Assembly (NCBI GenBank): GCA_003562365.1
Contig: PWVB01000205.1
Location: 1-33,518 of the forward strand
Direction of reading: 5' to 3'
DNA: 33,518 bases
Source of the DNA: Anaerolineae bacterium
GTDB lineage: Bacteria; Chloroflexota; Anaerolineae; B4-G1; SLSP01
The position numbers and the translations under genes were made by a program. The notes under the pieces were generated by a model that saw only the letters and a program-made list of their open reading frames with translations, was not told the origin of the DNA and did no database searches. How positions within the stretch are numbered: position 1 is the first letter of the stretch; the number at the start of each line of letters is the position of its first letter. Positions 25,165 through 33,434 of the stretch are shown here, piece after piece.

Positions 25165-25190
25165 CGAGGGGTGGCTTAGGCCACCCCTTG
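25165..25190 (+). terminator. Hairpin between dnaK and grpE (attenuator candidate)
   Basis: CGAGGGGTGGC (25165-25175) pairs with GCCACCCCTTG (25180-25190) around a TTAG loop, giving 11 bp with one G-U pair. Only a short TTAG follows instead of a T tract. It would suit partial termination or protection of the dnaK 3' end, so that more DnaK than GrpE is made. Confidence 0.55.
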
Positions 25191-25208
25191 TTAGTCAGAG
25201 GGAGATGG

Positions 25209-25757
25209 ATGGAACAATCAAAGAAAAAGGCTCGCGTGCCCATTCGACGGGAAAGCAGTTCTCACGGCTCTACAGAGGCGTCTGGGGAAGAGAGTCGCGT
25301 GGTTGATGCCTATCGACCTGCTGTCGCGCAGGAGGAAGTGGATTGGCAAGAGGTGGCCAAACGACTCAAGGCCGAGATGGAAAACTACCGCAAACGGCAG
25401 CGGCGCTGGGCTGAGGACCAGATCCTGAGTGAGAAATCCGACCTGCTGCGCAAGTTTCTGGAGGTAGTGGACAATCTTGAGTATGCGCTGGCGCATATCG
25501 ATAGCGGTGATCCGGCACATCGGGGCGTTCAGGTAGCGTATGATGCTGTCCTGAGTCTGCTGCTGCGTGAGGGCGTGGAGCGCATCTTTGCCAAGGGTCA
25601 TCCTTTTGATCCGCTGCGTCACGATGCCGTGGCCGTGGTACCGGCACCTGCGGACCAATCGGATGACTTGAAAGTGATTGACGTGACTTCTGAAGGCTAT
25701 ATGTTTGAGGATCGCGTCCTTCGCCCTGCGAAGGTAGTTGTGGCAAAACGTGGTTAA
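25209..25757 (+). CDS. grpE: Nucleotide exchange factor GrpE
   Basis: GrpE releases ADP from DnaK. The 182-residue protein has a disordered, charged N-terminus, a coiled-coil helix (QEVAKRLKAEMENYRKRQRR) and the beta-domain with FDPLRHDAVAVVP and the end of the family motif (EGYMFEDRVLRPAKVVVAK). I chose ATG 25209 behind GAGGGAG; the upstream start lies in the hairpin. It sits between dnaK and dnaJ, 35 bases before dnaJ. Confidence 0.93.
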   Translation: MEQSKKKARVPIRRESSSHGSTEASGEESRVVDAYRPAVAQEEVDWQEVAKRLKAEMENYRKRQRRWAEDQILSEKSDLLRKFLEVVDNLEYALAHIDSGDPAHRGVQVAYDAVLSLLLREGVERIFAKGHPFDPLRHDAVAVVPAPADQSDDLKVIDVTSEGYMFEDRVLRPAKVVVAKRG

Positions 25758-25792
25758 CGTAGTGGTCAGAGGCCTGTAGGTAGGGAGCAATT

Positions 25793-26794
25793 ATGGACTA
25801 CAAAGATTACTACAGCGTGCTCGGCGTTTCGAAGAGCGCTAGCGAAAAGGACATCAAACAGGCTTTTCGAAAGCTTGCCCGTGAATATCATCCCGATCTC
25901 AATCCGGATGACGAACAGGCTGAGGATAGATTCAAAGAGGTTAACGAAGCCTATGAGGTTCTCTCTGACCCTGAAAAACGCAAGCTCTACGATCAGTTCG
26001 GTAGTGAGTGGAAGACCTGGCAGCAGCGGGGCGGGAAGCCAGAGGATTTCTGGCAGCAGTGGGGGGGTCAGCCGGGCAGTCGCCCCGGAGGGACCCGGTA
26101 CACGTATACGACAGGCCCCGGTGGCTTCGGGGATGAGGATCTCTTCTCCGACTTCTTCCAACAGCTTTTCGGTGGCTTAGGTGGTGCCAGCGGACAGAGG
26201 TATGGACCAGAGGTCGCCGGTGACTTCCGGGATTTGTTCGGAGGCGGACTTGGGAGTAGAGGGCGTTCCCAGCCACGGCGTGGTCGCAACTACGAGCAGC
26301 CGGTGGAGATCACGTTGGAGGAGGCCTATCACGGCACCAAGCGCCTGTTTCAGATTGGAGACCAACGTATCGAAGTGAGTATTCCCGCTGGCGCAAGATC
26401 CGGAACGCGAGTGCGGGTGGCGGGTAAGGGTGCGCCAGGCGCAGCGGGCGGCCCGGCAGGAGATCTCTTCCTGGTCATTGAGGTCGCGCCGCATCCGCGC
26501 TTTGAGCGCGATGGGGATAATCTGGATACGACGGTACGAACCGACCTTTATACAGCAGTACTAGGTGGTGAGGTGTCGGTCCGCTTGCCCGATGGACGGA
26601 GCGTGATGCTGCGTGTACCTTCGGAGACACAGACCGGTACACGATTTCGGCTCCAGGGCAAAGGCATGCCCATCTTAGGTCGCTCCGGCGAGCGAGGAGA
26701 TCTGTACGCTATTCTGGAGATCAGTGTGCCACAGGACCTCAGCGACAGAGAGCGGGAGCTGTTTGAGGAACTACAGAGTCTCCGAGAATCGTGA
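25793..26794 (+). CDS. DnaJ/CbpA-type (class B) J-domain co-chaperone without zinc finger
   Basis: The 333-residue protein starts with a J domain carrying the HPD triad (H33-P34-D35 in [10 protein letters not shown]), which stimulates DnaK's ATPase. A Gly/Phe-rich stretch follows ([17 protein letters not shown]), then two C-terminal substrate-binding beta domains ([16 protein letters not shown] and [18 protein letters not shown]). There is no CxxCxGxG zinc finger, so it is of the class B/CbpA kind although it holds the dnaJ position in the operon. A canonical class A dnaJ may exist elsewhere in the genome. The ribosome binding site is AGGGAG, five bases before ATG. Confidence 0.93.
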   Translation: MDYKDYYSVLGVSKSASEKDIKQAFRKLAREYHPDLNPDDEQAEDRFKEVNEAYEVLSDPEKRKLYDQFGSEWKTWQQRGGKPEDFWQQWGGQPGSRPGGTRYTYTTGPGGFGDEDLFSDFFQQLFGGLGGASGQRYGPEVAGDFRDLFGGGLGSRGRSQPRRGRNYEQPVEITLEEAYHGTKRLFQIGDQRIEVSIPAGARSGTRVRVAGKGAPGAAGGPAGDLFLVIEVAPHPRFERDGDNLDTTVRTDLYTAVLGGEVSVRLPDGRSVMLRVPSETQTGTRFRLQGKGMPILGRSGERGDLYAILEISVPQDLSDRERELFEELQSLRES

Positions 26795-26855
26795 GTTGGA
26801 TATCGCCTGTAAGCTGGTGTTTGTTGGCCTTAATCTATGATATGGAGGACGATGA

Positions 26856-27278
26856 ATGTTCAGGCGTATCTTGTTCGCACATAATGCAACACCGGCGGCG
26901 GAACGTGCGCTCATCTACCTTGAGCATGTGGCCCGCCTGGAAAAGGCAGAGGTGATCGTCTTACACGTCTATGAGTCCCCTGATCGGTATCTGGCCACCG
27001 CAGGCTACGATTCATTGGTGGCGCAGCTGGAGGCAGTGGCTCAAGAGGTAGTAAACGATGCGGTAGAGCACTTGCAAAGCGTCGGTGTCTCGGCCTTTGG
27101 AGTGATCGAGGCTGGCATCTCACCCGCACGCGTGATCGTGGAGACGGCTCAAGATGAAGATGTGTCGCTCATTGTATTGGGTACGCGGGGCCCCTCGAAG
27201 CTCACCGATATACTCCTCGGTAATGTCAGTACCGAGGTGTTACGCAGCGCCCGGTGTCCTGTCTTCTTGGTTCCCTGA
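26856..27278 (+). CDS. UspA-family universal stress protein
   Basis: A 140-residue single Usp domain: the family start RRILFAHNATPAAERAL, then the nucleotide-binding loop LGTRGPSKLTDILLGNVSTEVL near the C-terminus and CPVFLVP at the end. The G-x2-G-x9-G-S/T pattern is that of ATP-binding members. It follows the chaperone genes by 61 bases with a GGAGG and could be co-expressed with them. Its exact role cannot be read from sequence. Confidence 0.9.
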   Translation: MFRRILFAHNATPAAERALIYLEHVARLEKAEVIVLHVYESPDRYLATAGYDSLVAQLEAVAQEVVNDAVEHLQSVGVSAFGVIEAGISPARVIVETAQDEDVSLIVLGTRGPSKLTDILLGNVSTEVLRSARCPVFLVP

Positions 27279-27287
27279 GGGATGTTT

Positions 27288-27309
27288 CGCTGACGTTCGG
27301 CGGCTTTTT
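27288..27309 (+). terminator. Candidate intrinsic terminator after the usp gene
   Basis: CGCTG (27288-27292) pairs with CGGCG (27298-27302), one G-U included, around ACGTT, followed by GCTTTTT. The short stem is weak, but position and T run fit the end of the chaperone-usp transcript. Confidence 0.45.
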
Positions 27310-27354
27310 AGATAATGCGTAGGATCGAAAGATGGACTTGAGAGGTACGGACAG

Positions 27355-28551
27355 ATGAACCAAAGGTCGCGCTGGATAATGTGGATTGTGGGTATATTGA
27401 TGATCGTGTCTCTAGGGTGCTTGACGGCACCGGTAGTGACGCAGGAAGCGGTGCGGCCTTCGGAGACCACGCCACCGCTGGAAGCAACACAGACCCCGGT
27501 ACCGGCGACGGCGGAACCGGTCGTGGCGTCGCCGGATAGCGCGCTCCAGAGTCTGCAGTCGCAGGTCGAGGCCGTCTATGCGGCGGCCGGTCCTTTGGTG
27601 GTCAATATCGGCGTCACCACCATCAGCTATGATTTCTTCCGCAACCCCATTCCCCAGGAGGGCGGGGGGTCTGGCTTTGTCTATGATGGTGATGGTCATA
27701 TCGTGACGAACTACCACGTAATCGAGAGGGCGCGTCAGATCAACGTCACTTTCTCCGATGGTACCACGCTGGTCGCGGAGGTTGTGGGCGTAGATCCGAC
27801 GTACGATCTGGCGGTAATCCGTGTTGACCCCGAGGCACATAATCTGGTTCCACTCACGCTGGGCGACTCACAGACCCTCAGGATCGGGCAGTTTGTAGTG
27901 GCGATTGGCAGCCCTTTCGGCCTGGAACAGTCGGTGACCTTTGGCGTGATCAGCAGCCTAGGTCGGATTATCGAGAGCCCCGACCGACGATTCATCGGTG
28001 AGGCGATTCAGACCGATGCGGCGATCAACCCTGGCAACTCCGGTGGACCGCTTTTAGACCTTGAGGGGCGGGGGATCGGAGTCAATGCGCAGATCATCAG
28101 CCCAAGCCGGGCTAGTGCCGGAATCGGATTTGCTATTCCGGTCAAACTGGTGCAGCGTGTGATTCCAGAGCTCATTGCTACAGGCGTTTACCGTCATCCT
28201 TGGATGGGCGTGGGCCCGGTGGCGATGACGCCCCAACTGGCTGAGATTCTGCGGGACGCGGGCTACGACGTGCCCGATAGTGGTGTCTATCTGCTTAGTG
28301 TAGAGCGTGGCTCGGCTGCGGACCGCGCTGGGTTGCGGGGGCCGCAACGAGAGGTGAGCACGGAGCTCGGGCGGGTACCGGTAGGTGGTGATGTCCTGCT
28401 TGCCATCGACGGCACGGAGATCTCAAGCGCCCGCGATCTGATCGCCTACCTGGAGACTTTTACTCAGCCTGGTGACACGGTGGAGGTCACGATCGCCCGG
28501 GATGGTGAGATTCTCATCATTCCAGTGACGCTGGGAGAGCGTCCGGGTTAG
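27355..28551 (+). CDS. HtrA/DegP-like trypsin-fold serine protease, lipoprotein
   Basis: HtrA proteases degrade or refold damaged proteins outside the cytoplasm. The 398-residue protein starts with a lipoprotein signal (hydrophobic run ending SLGC, C22), then a Pro/Thr-rich tether, then an S1C protease domain with H121 (TNYHVIE), D151 (YDLAVIRVD) and S229 (GNSGGPL). One C-terminal PDZ domain follows (about 285-390, [20 protein letters not shown], with a loop of extra residues [13 protein letters not shown]). All catalytic residues are present. Its last 35 bases overlap the trmFO 3' end on the other strand. Confidence 0.93.
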   Translation: MNQRSRWIMWIVGILMIVSLGCLTAPVVTQEAVRPSETTPPLEATQTPVPATAEPVVASPDSALQSLQSQVEAVYAAAGPLVVNIGVTTISYDFFRNPIPQEGGGSGFVYDGDGHIVTNYHVIERARQINVTFSDGTTLVAEVVGVDPTYDLAVIRVDPEAHNLVPLTLGDSQTLRIGQFVVAIGSPFGLEQSVTFGVISSLGRIIESPDRRFIGEAIQTDAAINPGNSGGPLLDLEGRGIGVNAQIISPSRASAGIGFAIPVKLVQRVIPELIATGVYRHPWMGVGPVAMTPQLAEILRDAGYDVPDSGVYLLSVERGSAADRAGLRGPQREVSTELGRVPVGGDVLLAIDGTEISSARDLIAYLETFTQPGDTVEVTIARDGEILIIPVTLGERPG

Positions 28552-29890
28552 CCCTTAGCTCCGGATGTGCCGTCAGCCACTCGTTGAGCGTGCTGAGGGC
28601 GCGCTCAGCGTAGGCCTCCCTGCGGGCGCGCTTCCCGCGCACACGCTTAGCGAGCGGGGGAACCAAGCCGAAATTGGCCTTCATTGGTTGAAAGCCCTGC
28701 GGATCGGCTTGGGTGATGTAGTGCATCAGCGCGCCAATCATCGTTGATCGAGGTAGGACTAAGCCATCCTGACCCCGCAGGCTCCGGGCGGCGTTTACGC
28801 CGGCCAACCAGCCGCCGGCGATGTTGCCGGCGTAGCCCTCAAGACCGGCGATCTGCCCGGCGAAGAAGAGCTGTCTAAAATTACGGTGCTGCAATGTCGG
28901 TTGCAGAAGCGCCGGCCCGTTGACGTACGTGTTACGGTGCAGCGAGCCGTAGCGTACGAACTCTGCATTCGCTAGCCCTGGAATCATGCGTAAGACGCGG
29001 TCCTGCTCTCCGTACCTTAGGTTCGTTTGAAAGCCGACCAGATTGTAGAGACTACCTGCCGCGTTGTCCTGACGCAGCTGCACGACAGCATAGGGGCGCC
29101 GTCCGGTATGCGGGTTGTGGAGCCCCACCGGCCGTAGCGGTCCAAAGGCGAGTGCGCGTTTGCCACGGGCCGCCAGCACCTCGATTGGAAGGCAGCCCTC
29201 AAAGAAGCTGGGATCGTCACGCTCGAAGTCACGCAGCGCGACGCGCTGGGCACCGATCAGCGCCGAATAGAAGGTAGTGTATTCGACCTCAGTTAATGGA
29301 CAGTTGATATAGTCACCGACCTCGGATTCGCCCCTGTCGTAGCGCGATGCACGGAACGCGATGCTCATATCGATGCTCTCAGCCTCGACAATAGGGGCGA
29401 TGGCATCGTAGAAATAGAGGTTCTCGCGTCCGGTCAATTCCTGAACGGCGCTCGCCAGCGGGGGGGAGGTCAGCGGACCGCTAGCAAGGATCACTGGGCC
29501 AGCCTCCGGGTCTGGGATCTCCCGGATCTCTTGGCGAATCAGGTTGATGTAAGGATGGGCGCGGATTCGGGCAGTCACGGCTACTGCAAATCCCTCACGA
29601 TCGACGGCCAGGGCACTGCCCGCCGGCACGCTGTGGGCGTCAGCGACTTGGATCAGAAGGGAACCTAGGTCGCGCAGCTCCTGTTTGAGCAGGCCCGCTG
29701 CACGACCCGGTAGATTGGATCCCAGTGAGTTTGAGCAGACGAGCTCGCCGAGTTCGCCGCTAACGTGTGCTGGTGTGGTGGTGTGGGGCCGCATCTCGTA
29801 GAGCGTGACGCGCGCGCCCAAGCGCGCAGCCTGCCACGCAGCTTCACTACCGGCCAATCCTCCGCCGATGATCTGGACTTCCCTATCCAA
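28517..29890 (-). CDS. trmFO: Methylenetetrahydrofolate-tRNA (uracil-5-)-methyltransferase TrmFO
   Basis: TrmFO makes 5-methyluridine at position 54 of the tRNA T-loop, using methylenetetrahydrofolate and reduced FAD instead of SAM. The 457-residue protein begins with the FAD-binding [13 protein letters not shown], has [21 protein letters not shown] (C52 in the position of the catalytic cysteine), [16 protein letters not shown], and the C-terminal [27 protein letters not shown]. Length is slightly above the usual 435-450. It lies three bases after the DUF2007 gene and shares a promoter with it. Its 3' end overlaps the protease gene. Confidence 0.95.
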   Translation of the reverse strand: MDREVQIIGGGLAGSEAAWQAARLGARVTLYEMRPHTTTPAHVSGELGELVCSNSLGSNLPGRAAGLLKQELRDLGSLLIQVADAHSVPAGSALAVDREGFAVAVTARIRAHPYINLIRQEIREIPDPEAGPVILASGPLTSPPLASAVQELTGRENLYFYDAIAPIVEAESIDMSIAFRASRYDRGESEVGDYINCPLTEVEYTTFYSALIGAQRVALRDFERDDPSFFEGCLPIEVLAARGKRALAFGPLRPVGLHNPHTGRRPYAVVQLRQDNAAGSLYNLVGFQTNLRYGEQDRVLRMIPGLANAEFVRYGSLHRNTYVNGPALLQPTLQHRNFRQLFFAGQIAGLEGYAGNIAGGWLAGVNAARSLRGQDGLVLPRSTMIGALMHYITQADPQGFQPMKANFGLVPPLAKRVRGKRARREAYAERALSTLNEWLTAHPELRANPDALPASLE

Positions 29891-29893
29891 GCG

Positions 29894-30178
29894 TTAATCG
29901 TCCTCCTCATTCGGATCTCGTGGCACACTGAAGATCTCACCGGAACGCGGCGCAGCCGTCAGTAGATCGTGAGCTTCGCGTTCCCATTCTGCTGGCACCT
30001 TAATACGCACGCGTCCAATGCCATCGACCGTCAGACCGATGGTGGGCCCGATTGCTTCATAGCTGAGCATAACGGGGATGCCGGCACTCTCCAACAGGCC
30101 GCGGATCACGTTGGCCCGCAGCATCCCTTGGGTCTCGTAGACCGTCACCAGATCGGTCACCTTTCTCTCTTCGCCCAT
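29894..30178 (-). CDS. DUF2007-family small protein
   Basis: A 94-residue protein with the DUF2007 pattern: LVTVYETQGMLRANVIRGLLESAGIPV followed by a short beta region (IGRVRIKVPAEWEREAHDLL) and an acidic tail. Pfam names the family a putative signal-transducing protein, but its function is unknown. It precedes trmFO by three bases and seems to be the first gene of that pair. The start ATG 30178 follows AAGGGGTG. Confidence 0.85.
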   Translation of the reverse strand: MGEERKVTDLVTVYETQGMLRANVIRGLLESAGIPVMLSYEAIGPTIGLTVDGIGRVRIKVPAEWEREAHDLLTAAPRSGEIFSVPRDPNEEDD

Positions 30179-30232
30179 GTCCGCACCCCTTTTTTGTTAG
30201 GCCTTCTTCTATAGTTTACCAGGAAGTCGCAT

Positions 30233-30261
30233 TTGTCAATGTCCTTTACTGCTGGTATAAT
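30233..30261 (+). promoter_or_regulatory. Near-consensus promoter of the two-gene orphan module
   Basis: TTGTCA (30233-30238), 17 bases, then TATAAT (30256-30261): 5/6 and 6/6 matches at ideal spacing. Transcription should begin near 30268, 55 bases before ATG 30323. On the other strand TTGACA (30239-30234) overlaps the same -35 and may serve DUF2007-trmFO with a poor -10, so the two directions may share one RNA polymerase contact. Confidence 0.75.
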
Positions 30262-30287
30262 TCGCACTGGCAAAGGCGGAGATCATC

Positions 30288-30305
30288 CTTGGGCTGATGC
30301 CCAAG
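30288..30305 (+). promoter_or_regulatory. Stem-loop in the 5' leader of the orphan module
   Basis: CTTGGGC (30288-30294) and GCCCAAG (30299-30305) form a perfect 7-bp stem with a TGAT loop, 17 bases before the ATG at 30323. It could control translation or protect the message; nothing more can be said from sequence. Confidence 0.45.
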
Positions 30306-30322
30306 ATCAGATTGTGAGGCTT

Positions 30323-31888
30323 ATGGGCACACCTAGCGCACCGACCACCGATCAGTATTGGGAGCAGTTTGCCGTTCAGGCTTCGGATTTAGATTTTCTC
30401 GTCAACTACCTCGTCGAGAGCGAGCAACCGCACACACTGGATGAGTTGACATACGAACTCACCAGCTATCGGTTGGCGCAGATAAACGAGCTCTTGGAGG
30501 ACACCCTGGCGCAGGGTCAGGTTTATCGTCCGGCTGATGCATATGAGGTGGGCGATAACGTGATCTTTCCGCATTTGGGCAACATGGTGGGCGAAGTGGT
30601 CGCCGTGCGACCGGGCCGCAATCCGGAGTATGAGCCCTTCTCGGTGATCCGCGTGGCGGTTGAGGATAATGGTGAGCGCGAGTTTGCGACTGAGTTGTTG
30701 CATGCGCATCCGCTCAACGACGCGACCTATCTTCCAGATGAAGAGGTTAGCGTAGATGACGTTTACACTCGTCACGGTGAGGAGATTCGTGCAAAGCTCC
30801 AGCAGGCCTTGGAGGCGGCAGCGCAGTTTGTGAATGTGGGGTACAAGTGGTTTGTCCGGGCCCTGTTGGTTGAGGTATCGCCTGGTCAGCTCAACATCGC
30901 CGAGGCAGTGCTGGATATGGCTGGCGGCGGGCCGGTACGGACCGATGATCTGTTAAAGGAGATTGATCTCCCCGACGAGATTTCGGAACCGTTACAGCTA
31001 TTCTCTTTGGAATACGCGCTACTCCGCAACAGCCGTTTCGACGAAGTGGGGCCTGCGGGTCACGCGCTGTGGTACCTTCGCAGTCTAGAGCCCAAAGAGG
31101 TCCTCGAGACGCCGCTGCTGCTGCAGTACGTGCCCATTCCTTACAACCGCCAGGTGCTGGACGAGGTGATGCTGGCACTGGAGGAACAGATTGCCGACGA
31201 GTGGTCGGATCTCCCGGTACCCAAGCGATCGGACGATCCGGTGACGATTGTACTGAGCTATCCGCACTGGCGTAGCGGGACATTGCCGTTGGCTGCACAC
31301 GTGGCGAACTTCTTCCCCACTGCGAGGATCACCGATCGGATTCGCTTCACCTTCATTGATGCGGAGACAGGGGAGGACTTCCCTGGCTGGGTTGTGCGCA
31401 GCAACCGCTACGTATATGGTTTGCGCGATTGGTATAAGGCTAAGCAGGCCTTTGTTGGTGCTTTTATCGATCTTGAGCGGGGTGATGAGCCAGGGGTGAT
31501 CCGAGTAGGCGTCCGCGCCATCCGATCACAGCGACGGGAGTGGCTGCGGACTGTCACTGTTGAAGGTGATAACCTGATCTTTGAGGTGGCGCGGGTTCCC
31601 GTGGGATGCGAGTTTGATGATCTAGCGGCGGTATCGGTGGCTGATCCGGTGGAGTTGGACTTGTTGCGCGATCAGTTCAACCGGGCGTCGATGGCGTCGC
31701 TTTTGGAGCGGGCTTTCGGTGGACTGGCTGGGCTCAGTCTGCAGCGAGCGGTTCACGCAATGACCCTTTACAGTGTGCTGAATCTGATGCGCCGGGTGCC
31801 GCCGGGCCCAATGCTGGCGACGTTGGCGACATCGTCACGGTACACTTCATTGGGTGATAACTACTGGGCCTACCGAGGGGAGGCATGA
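30323..31888 (+). CDS. Protein of unknown function with winged-helix-like segments (orphan module, gene 1)
   Basis: I do not recognise the family. I start at ATG 30323 (521 residues), because the track's TTG 30233 is the -35 box of a near-consensus promoter and could not be on the message. Residues about 10-65 look helical with a winged-helix feel (DFLVNYLVESEQPHTLDELTYEL). About 75-125 look like a small beta-barrel (VGDNVIFPHLGNMVGEVVAV). About 190-270 (LNIAEAVLDMAGGGPVRTDDLLKEI, then LLRNSRFDEVGPAGHALWYL) resemble the HARE-HTH type of winged helix seen in RNA polymerase delta subunits and restriction enzymes. The rest is mixed alpha/beta with no motif known to me. No signal peptide or membrane segment, so probably cytoplasmic and perhaps nucleic-acid binding. 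The stop overlaps the next start. Confidence 0.7.
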   Translation: MGTPSAPTTDQYWEQFAVQASDLDFLVNYLVESEQPHTLDELTYELTSYRLAQINELLEDTLAQGQVYRPADAYEVGDNVIFPHLGNMVGEVVAVRPGRNPEYEPFSVIRVAVEDNGEREFATELLHAHPLNDATYLPDEEVSVDDVYTRHGEEIRAKLQQALEAAAQFVNVGYKWFVRALLVEVSPGQLNIAEAVLDMAGGGPVRTDDLLKEIDLPDEISEPLQLFSLEYALLRNSRFDEVGPAGHALWYLRSLEPKEVLETPLLLQYVPIPYNRQVLDEVMLALEEQIADEWSDLPVPKRSDDPVTIVLSYPHWRSGTLPLAAHVANFFPTARITDRIRFTFIDAETGEDFPGWVVRSNRYVYGLRDWYKAKQAFVGAFIDLERGDEPGVIRVGVRAIRSQRREWLRTVTVEGDNLIFEVARVPVGCEFDDLAAVSVADPVELDLLRDQFNRASMASLLERAFGGLAGLSLQRAVHAMTLYSVLNLMRRVPPGPMLATLATSSRYTSLGDNYWAYRGEA

Positions 31889-32337
31889 TGGCCACATTGC
31901 CGCCAAATCCCGCGCTAACGCAGTTTATCAAGCCTACATTGGACACGGCTTTTCACATTGATGTGAAATGGTGGGACAAGCAAGGCTTGGACCTGAACGT
32001 GAAGCTGCTGGCCCATCTATGTTTGGAACATCGGGATGCCTATGCTGGGCAGCCGGTGGGCGAGAAGATCGACTGGGTAGATTGGGATACCGGAGAGGTT
32101 CAGCCGGTGGACGGCCTGCAGTACGTGATCACGACCCACTGCAGCAGGCAATCGGGCTACGTTGTGCAGGCCCCGACGCTGATCGAGGCGGTCTTTCGGG
32201 CCTTTTTGAGCAATGCCAATCAGCCCTTGACGCCGCGGGCCTTGGCACCGATCGTGGGGCACCGACCCGAGCAGGTACTGCGGGTGCTGAGCGGCCGCAC
32301 GGTGCGGCTGGGCCTGCGTCCGGTGCTCAAGCAGTAG
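31885..32337 (+). CDS. Protein of unknown function (orphan module, gene 2)
   Basis: A 150-residue protein with no family I recognise. Its start overlaps the stop of gene 1 in ATGA, behind GGGGAGG, so the two are translationally coupled and likely act together. The N-terminal two thirds look alpha/beta and rich in Trp (KWWDKQGLDLNVKLL, KIDWVDWDTGEVQPVDG). The last 45 residues (NQPLTPRALAPIVGHRPEQVLRVL) resemble a compact helix-turn-helix ending in a strand. A role in DNA or RNA binding is a guess. Confidence 0.7.
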   Translation: MMATLPPNPALTQFIKPTLDTAFHIDVKWWDKQGLDLNVKLLAHLCLEHRDAYAGQPVGEKIDWVDWDTGEVQPVDGLQYVITTHCSRQSGYVVQAPTLIEAVFRAFLSNANQPLTPRALAPIVGHRPEQVLRVLSGRTVRLGLRPVLKQ

Positions 32338-32377
32338 GCGTCGTCGCGTTTCTACCAGACGCGTTCATCGTATTCTT

Positions 32378-32451
32378 GCCCCGGTAGCTCAATTGGATAG
32401 AGCAAGTGCCTTCTAAGCACAAGGCTAGAGGTTCAAGTCCTCTCCGGGGTA
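32378..32451 (+). tRNA. tRNA-Arg (anticodon TCT)
   Basis: A 74-nt cloverleaf: acceptor GCCCCGG/CCGGGGT (first pair G-U), D arm GCTC/GAGC, anticodon stem AGTGC/GCACA (outer pair A-A) with loop CTTCTAA giving anticodon TCT, and T arm AGAGG-TTCAAGT-CCTCT. It reads AGA. CCA is not encoded. It follows the orphan module by 40 bases and its 3' part is the end of the recombinase frame on the other strand. Confidence 0.93.
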
Positions 32452-33380
32452 CCTAGAGGCACGAAACCTGATGACGGAGACGGCGCTGCGGCGCCGTCTC
32501 CGTTGTTTATTCCTCGCATAATAGCCATGGCTTCGTCGACTAAGTAGGCGAAGGGTGCGTGGAGGGGGCTGGGCAGGACTTTTCCGGAGAGGTCGACTTG
32601 GATCTCTTTGAAGAGCAGCTGGAGGAGTTGGCGCTGCTCTTTGTGCTTGAGATGGGGCCAGTATGCCGGTATCCGATTCACGATGCGGACAGCTTGGTCT
32701 AGGTCGCGGATGCGCGTCTCGCTGCCCCGCTTCACTTGGTTGATGGTGTTCTCTATTCGGGCTATGTCGGAGTGCACTTCCACGGCCAGTTCGTCGAATG
32801 CCTGATCGCTCAATCGGCCTTGGGCCCAAAGTCGCGCATAGCCCCTCTCGGTTTCTCTGGAGTCTGTCAGCTGGCGACGGAGTACCTTAAGCCACTGGCC
32901 GCGCTTCTCTTCTACCGCGGCGCGGATATTCCGCGCGTAATGTTCGCGCAACTCCGGCACGAGTGCAGAATCAACATGGATTCGGTCTAGTAGTTGCGGT
33001 ATCTGGGCATCCACATCGTCCTGTATCAGGTAGAGCCCGTTGGCGTCGATCCCGAGTCGACTCCGCGGTAGGAAGTAGTAGGGTTGAAGTTCTCCGTTCC
33101 TGCGGGGCGCCCCGCAGTGCATCGAAATCGTCTCCTGGGGCGTGAGCTTGAGCTCCAGCACGCCCTGTAGCAGGTGATTGTGCTTCGCCTTGCGCTCCTT
33201 GTGGTTGTTTTCGTCGAGGATGGTATGGGCGCGACGGTACTCCTCTTCGCTGACGATCGATCCCGCCTTGCTGCGTATCATCCCCCACTCTATGCCAAAG
33301 CTTGGAACTACGATCCAGCCGGCGTAGAGTGGGTTGTGAAAGATGCGGCTAAGGAACGAGTCGTAGGCAACTTGCGCATT
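32433..33380 (-). pseudogene. C-terminal remnant of a large serine recombinase, ending inside tRNA-Arg
   Basis: The minus strand encodes the recombinase-domain hallmark FLSRIFHNPLYAGWIVV upstream of the track's ATG at 33281 (in frame from 33380, where a TGA stops it). After it come the degenerate zinc-ribbon region (MHCGAPRRN, then YYFLPR) and the long coiled-coil tail (ELREHYARNIRAAVEEKRGQWLKVL). The N-terminal catalytic resolvase domain with its serine is missing, so the protein cannot recombine DNA. The last residues (GTPERT) and the stop are read from the tRNA 3' half, and the Ala/Pro/Ser-rich stretch before them is the tRNA terminator, so the original C-terminus was probably near MAIMRGIN. 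The gene seems to be the edge of an element integrated at the tRNA. Confidence 0.75.
32474..32510 (+). terminator. Intrinsic terminator of tRNA-Arg
   Basis: A perfect 13-bp stem, ACGGAGACGGCGC (32474-32486) and GCGCCGTCTCCGT (32491-32503), with loop TGCG, is followed by TGTTTATT. It lies 22 bases after the tRNA and within the 3' end of the recombinase frame. Confidence 0.75.
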
Positions 33381-33434
33381 TCACAGCTAGGCGTATCGTG
33401 TGATAGTATTCAAAACCTTGCCACTGAGGTGCGT

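Noticed and set aside
30233-30322. TTG start and the first 30 residues given by the track for orphan gene 1
   Set aside because: The TTG is the -35 box and TATAAT lies inside these codons; transcription would start after them.
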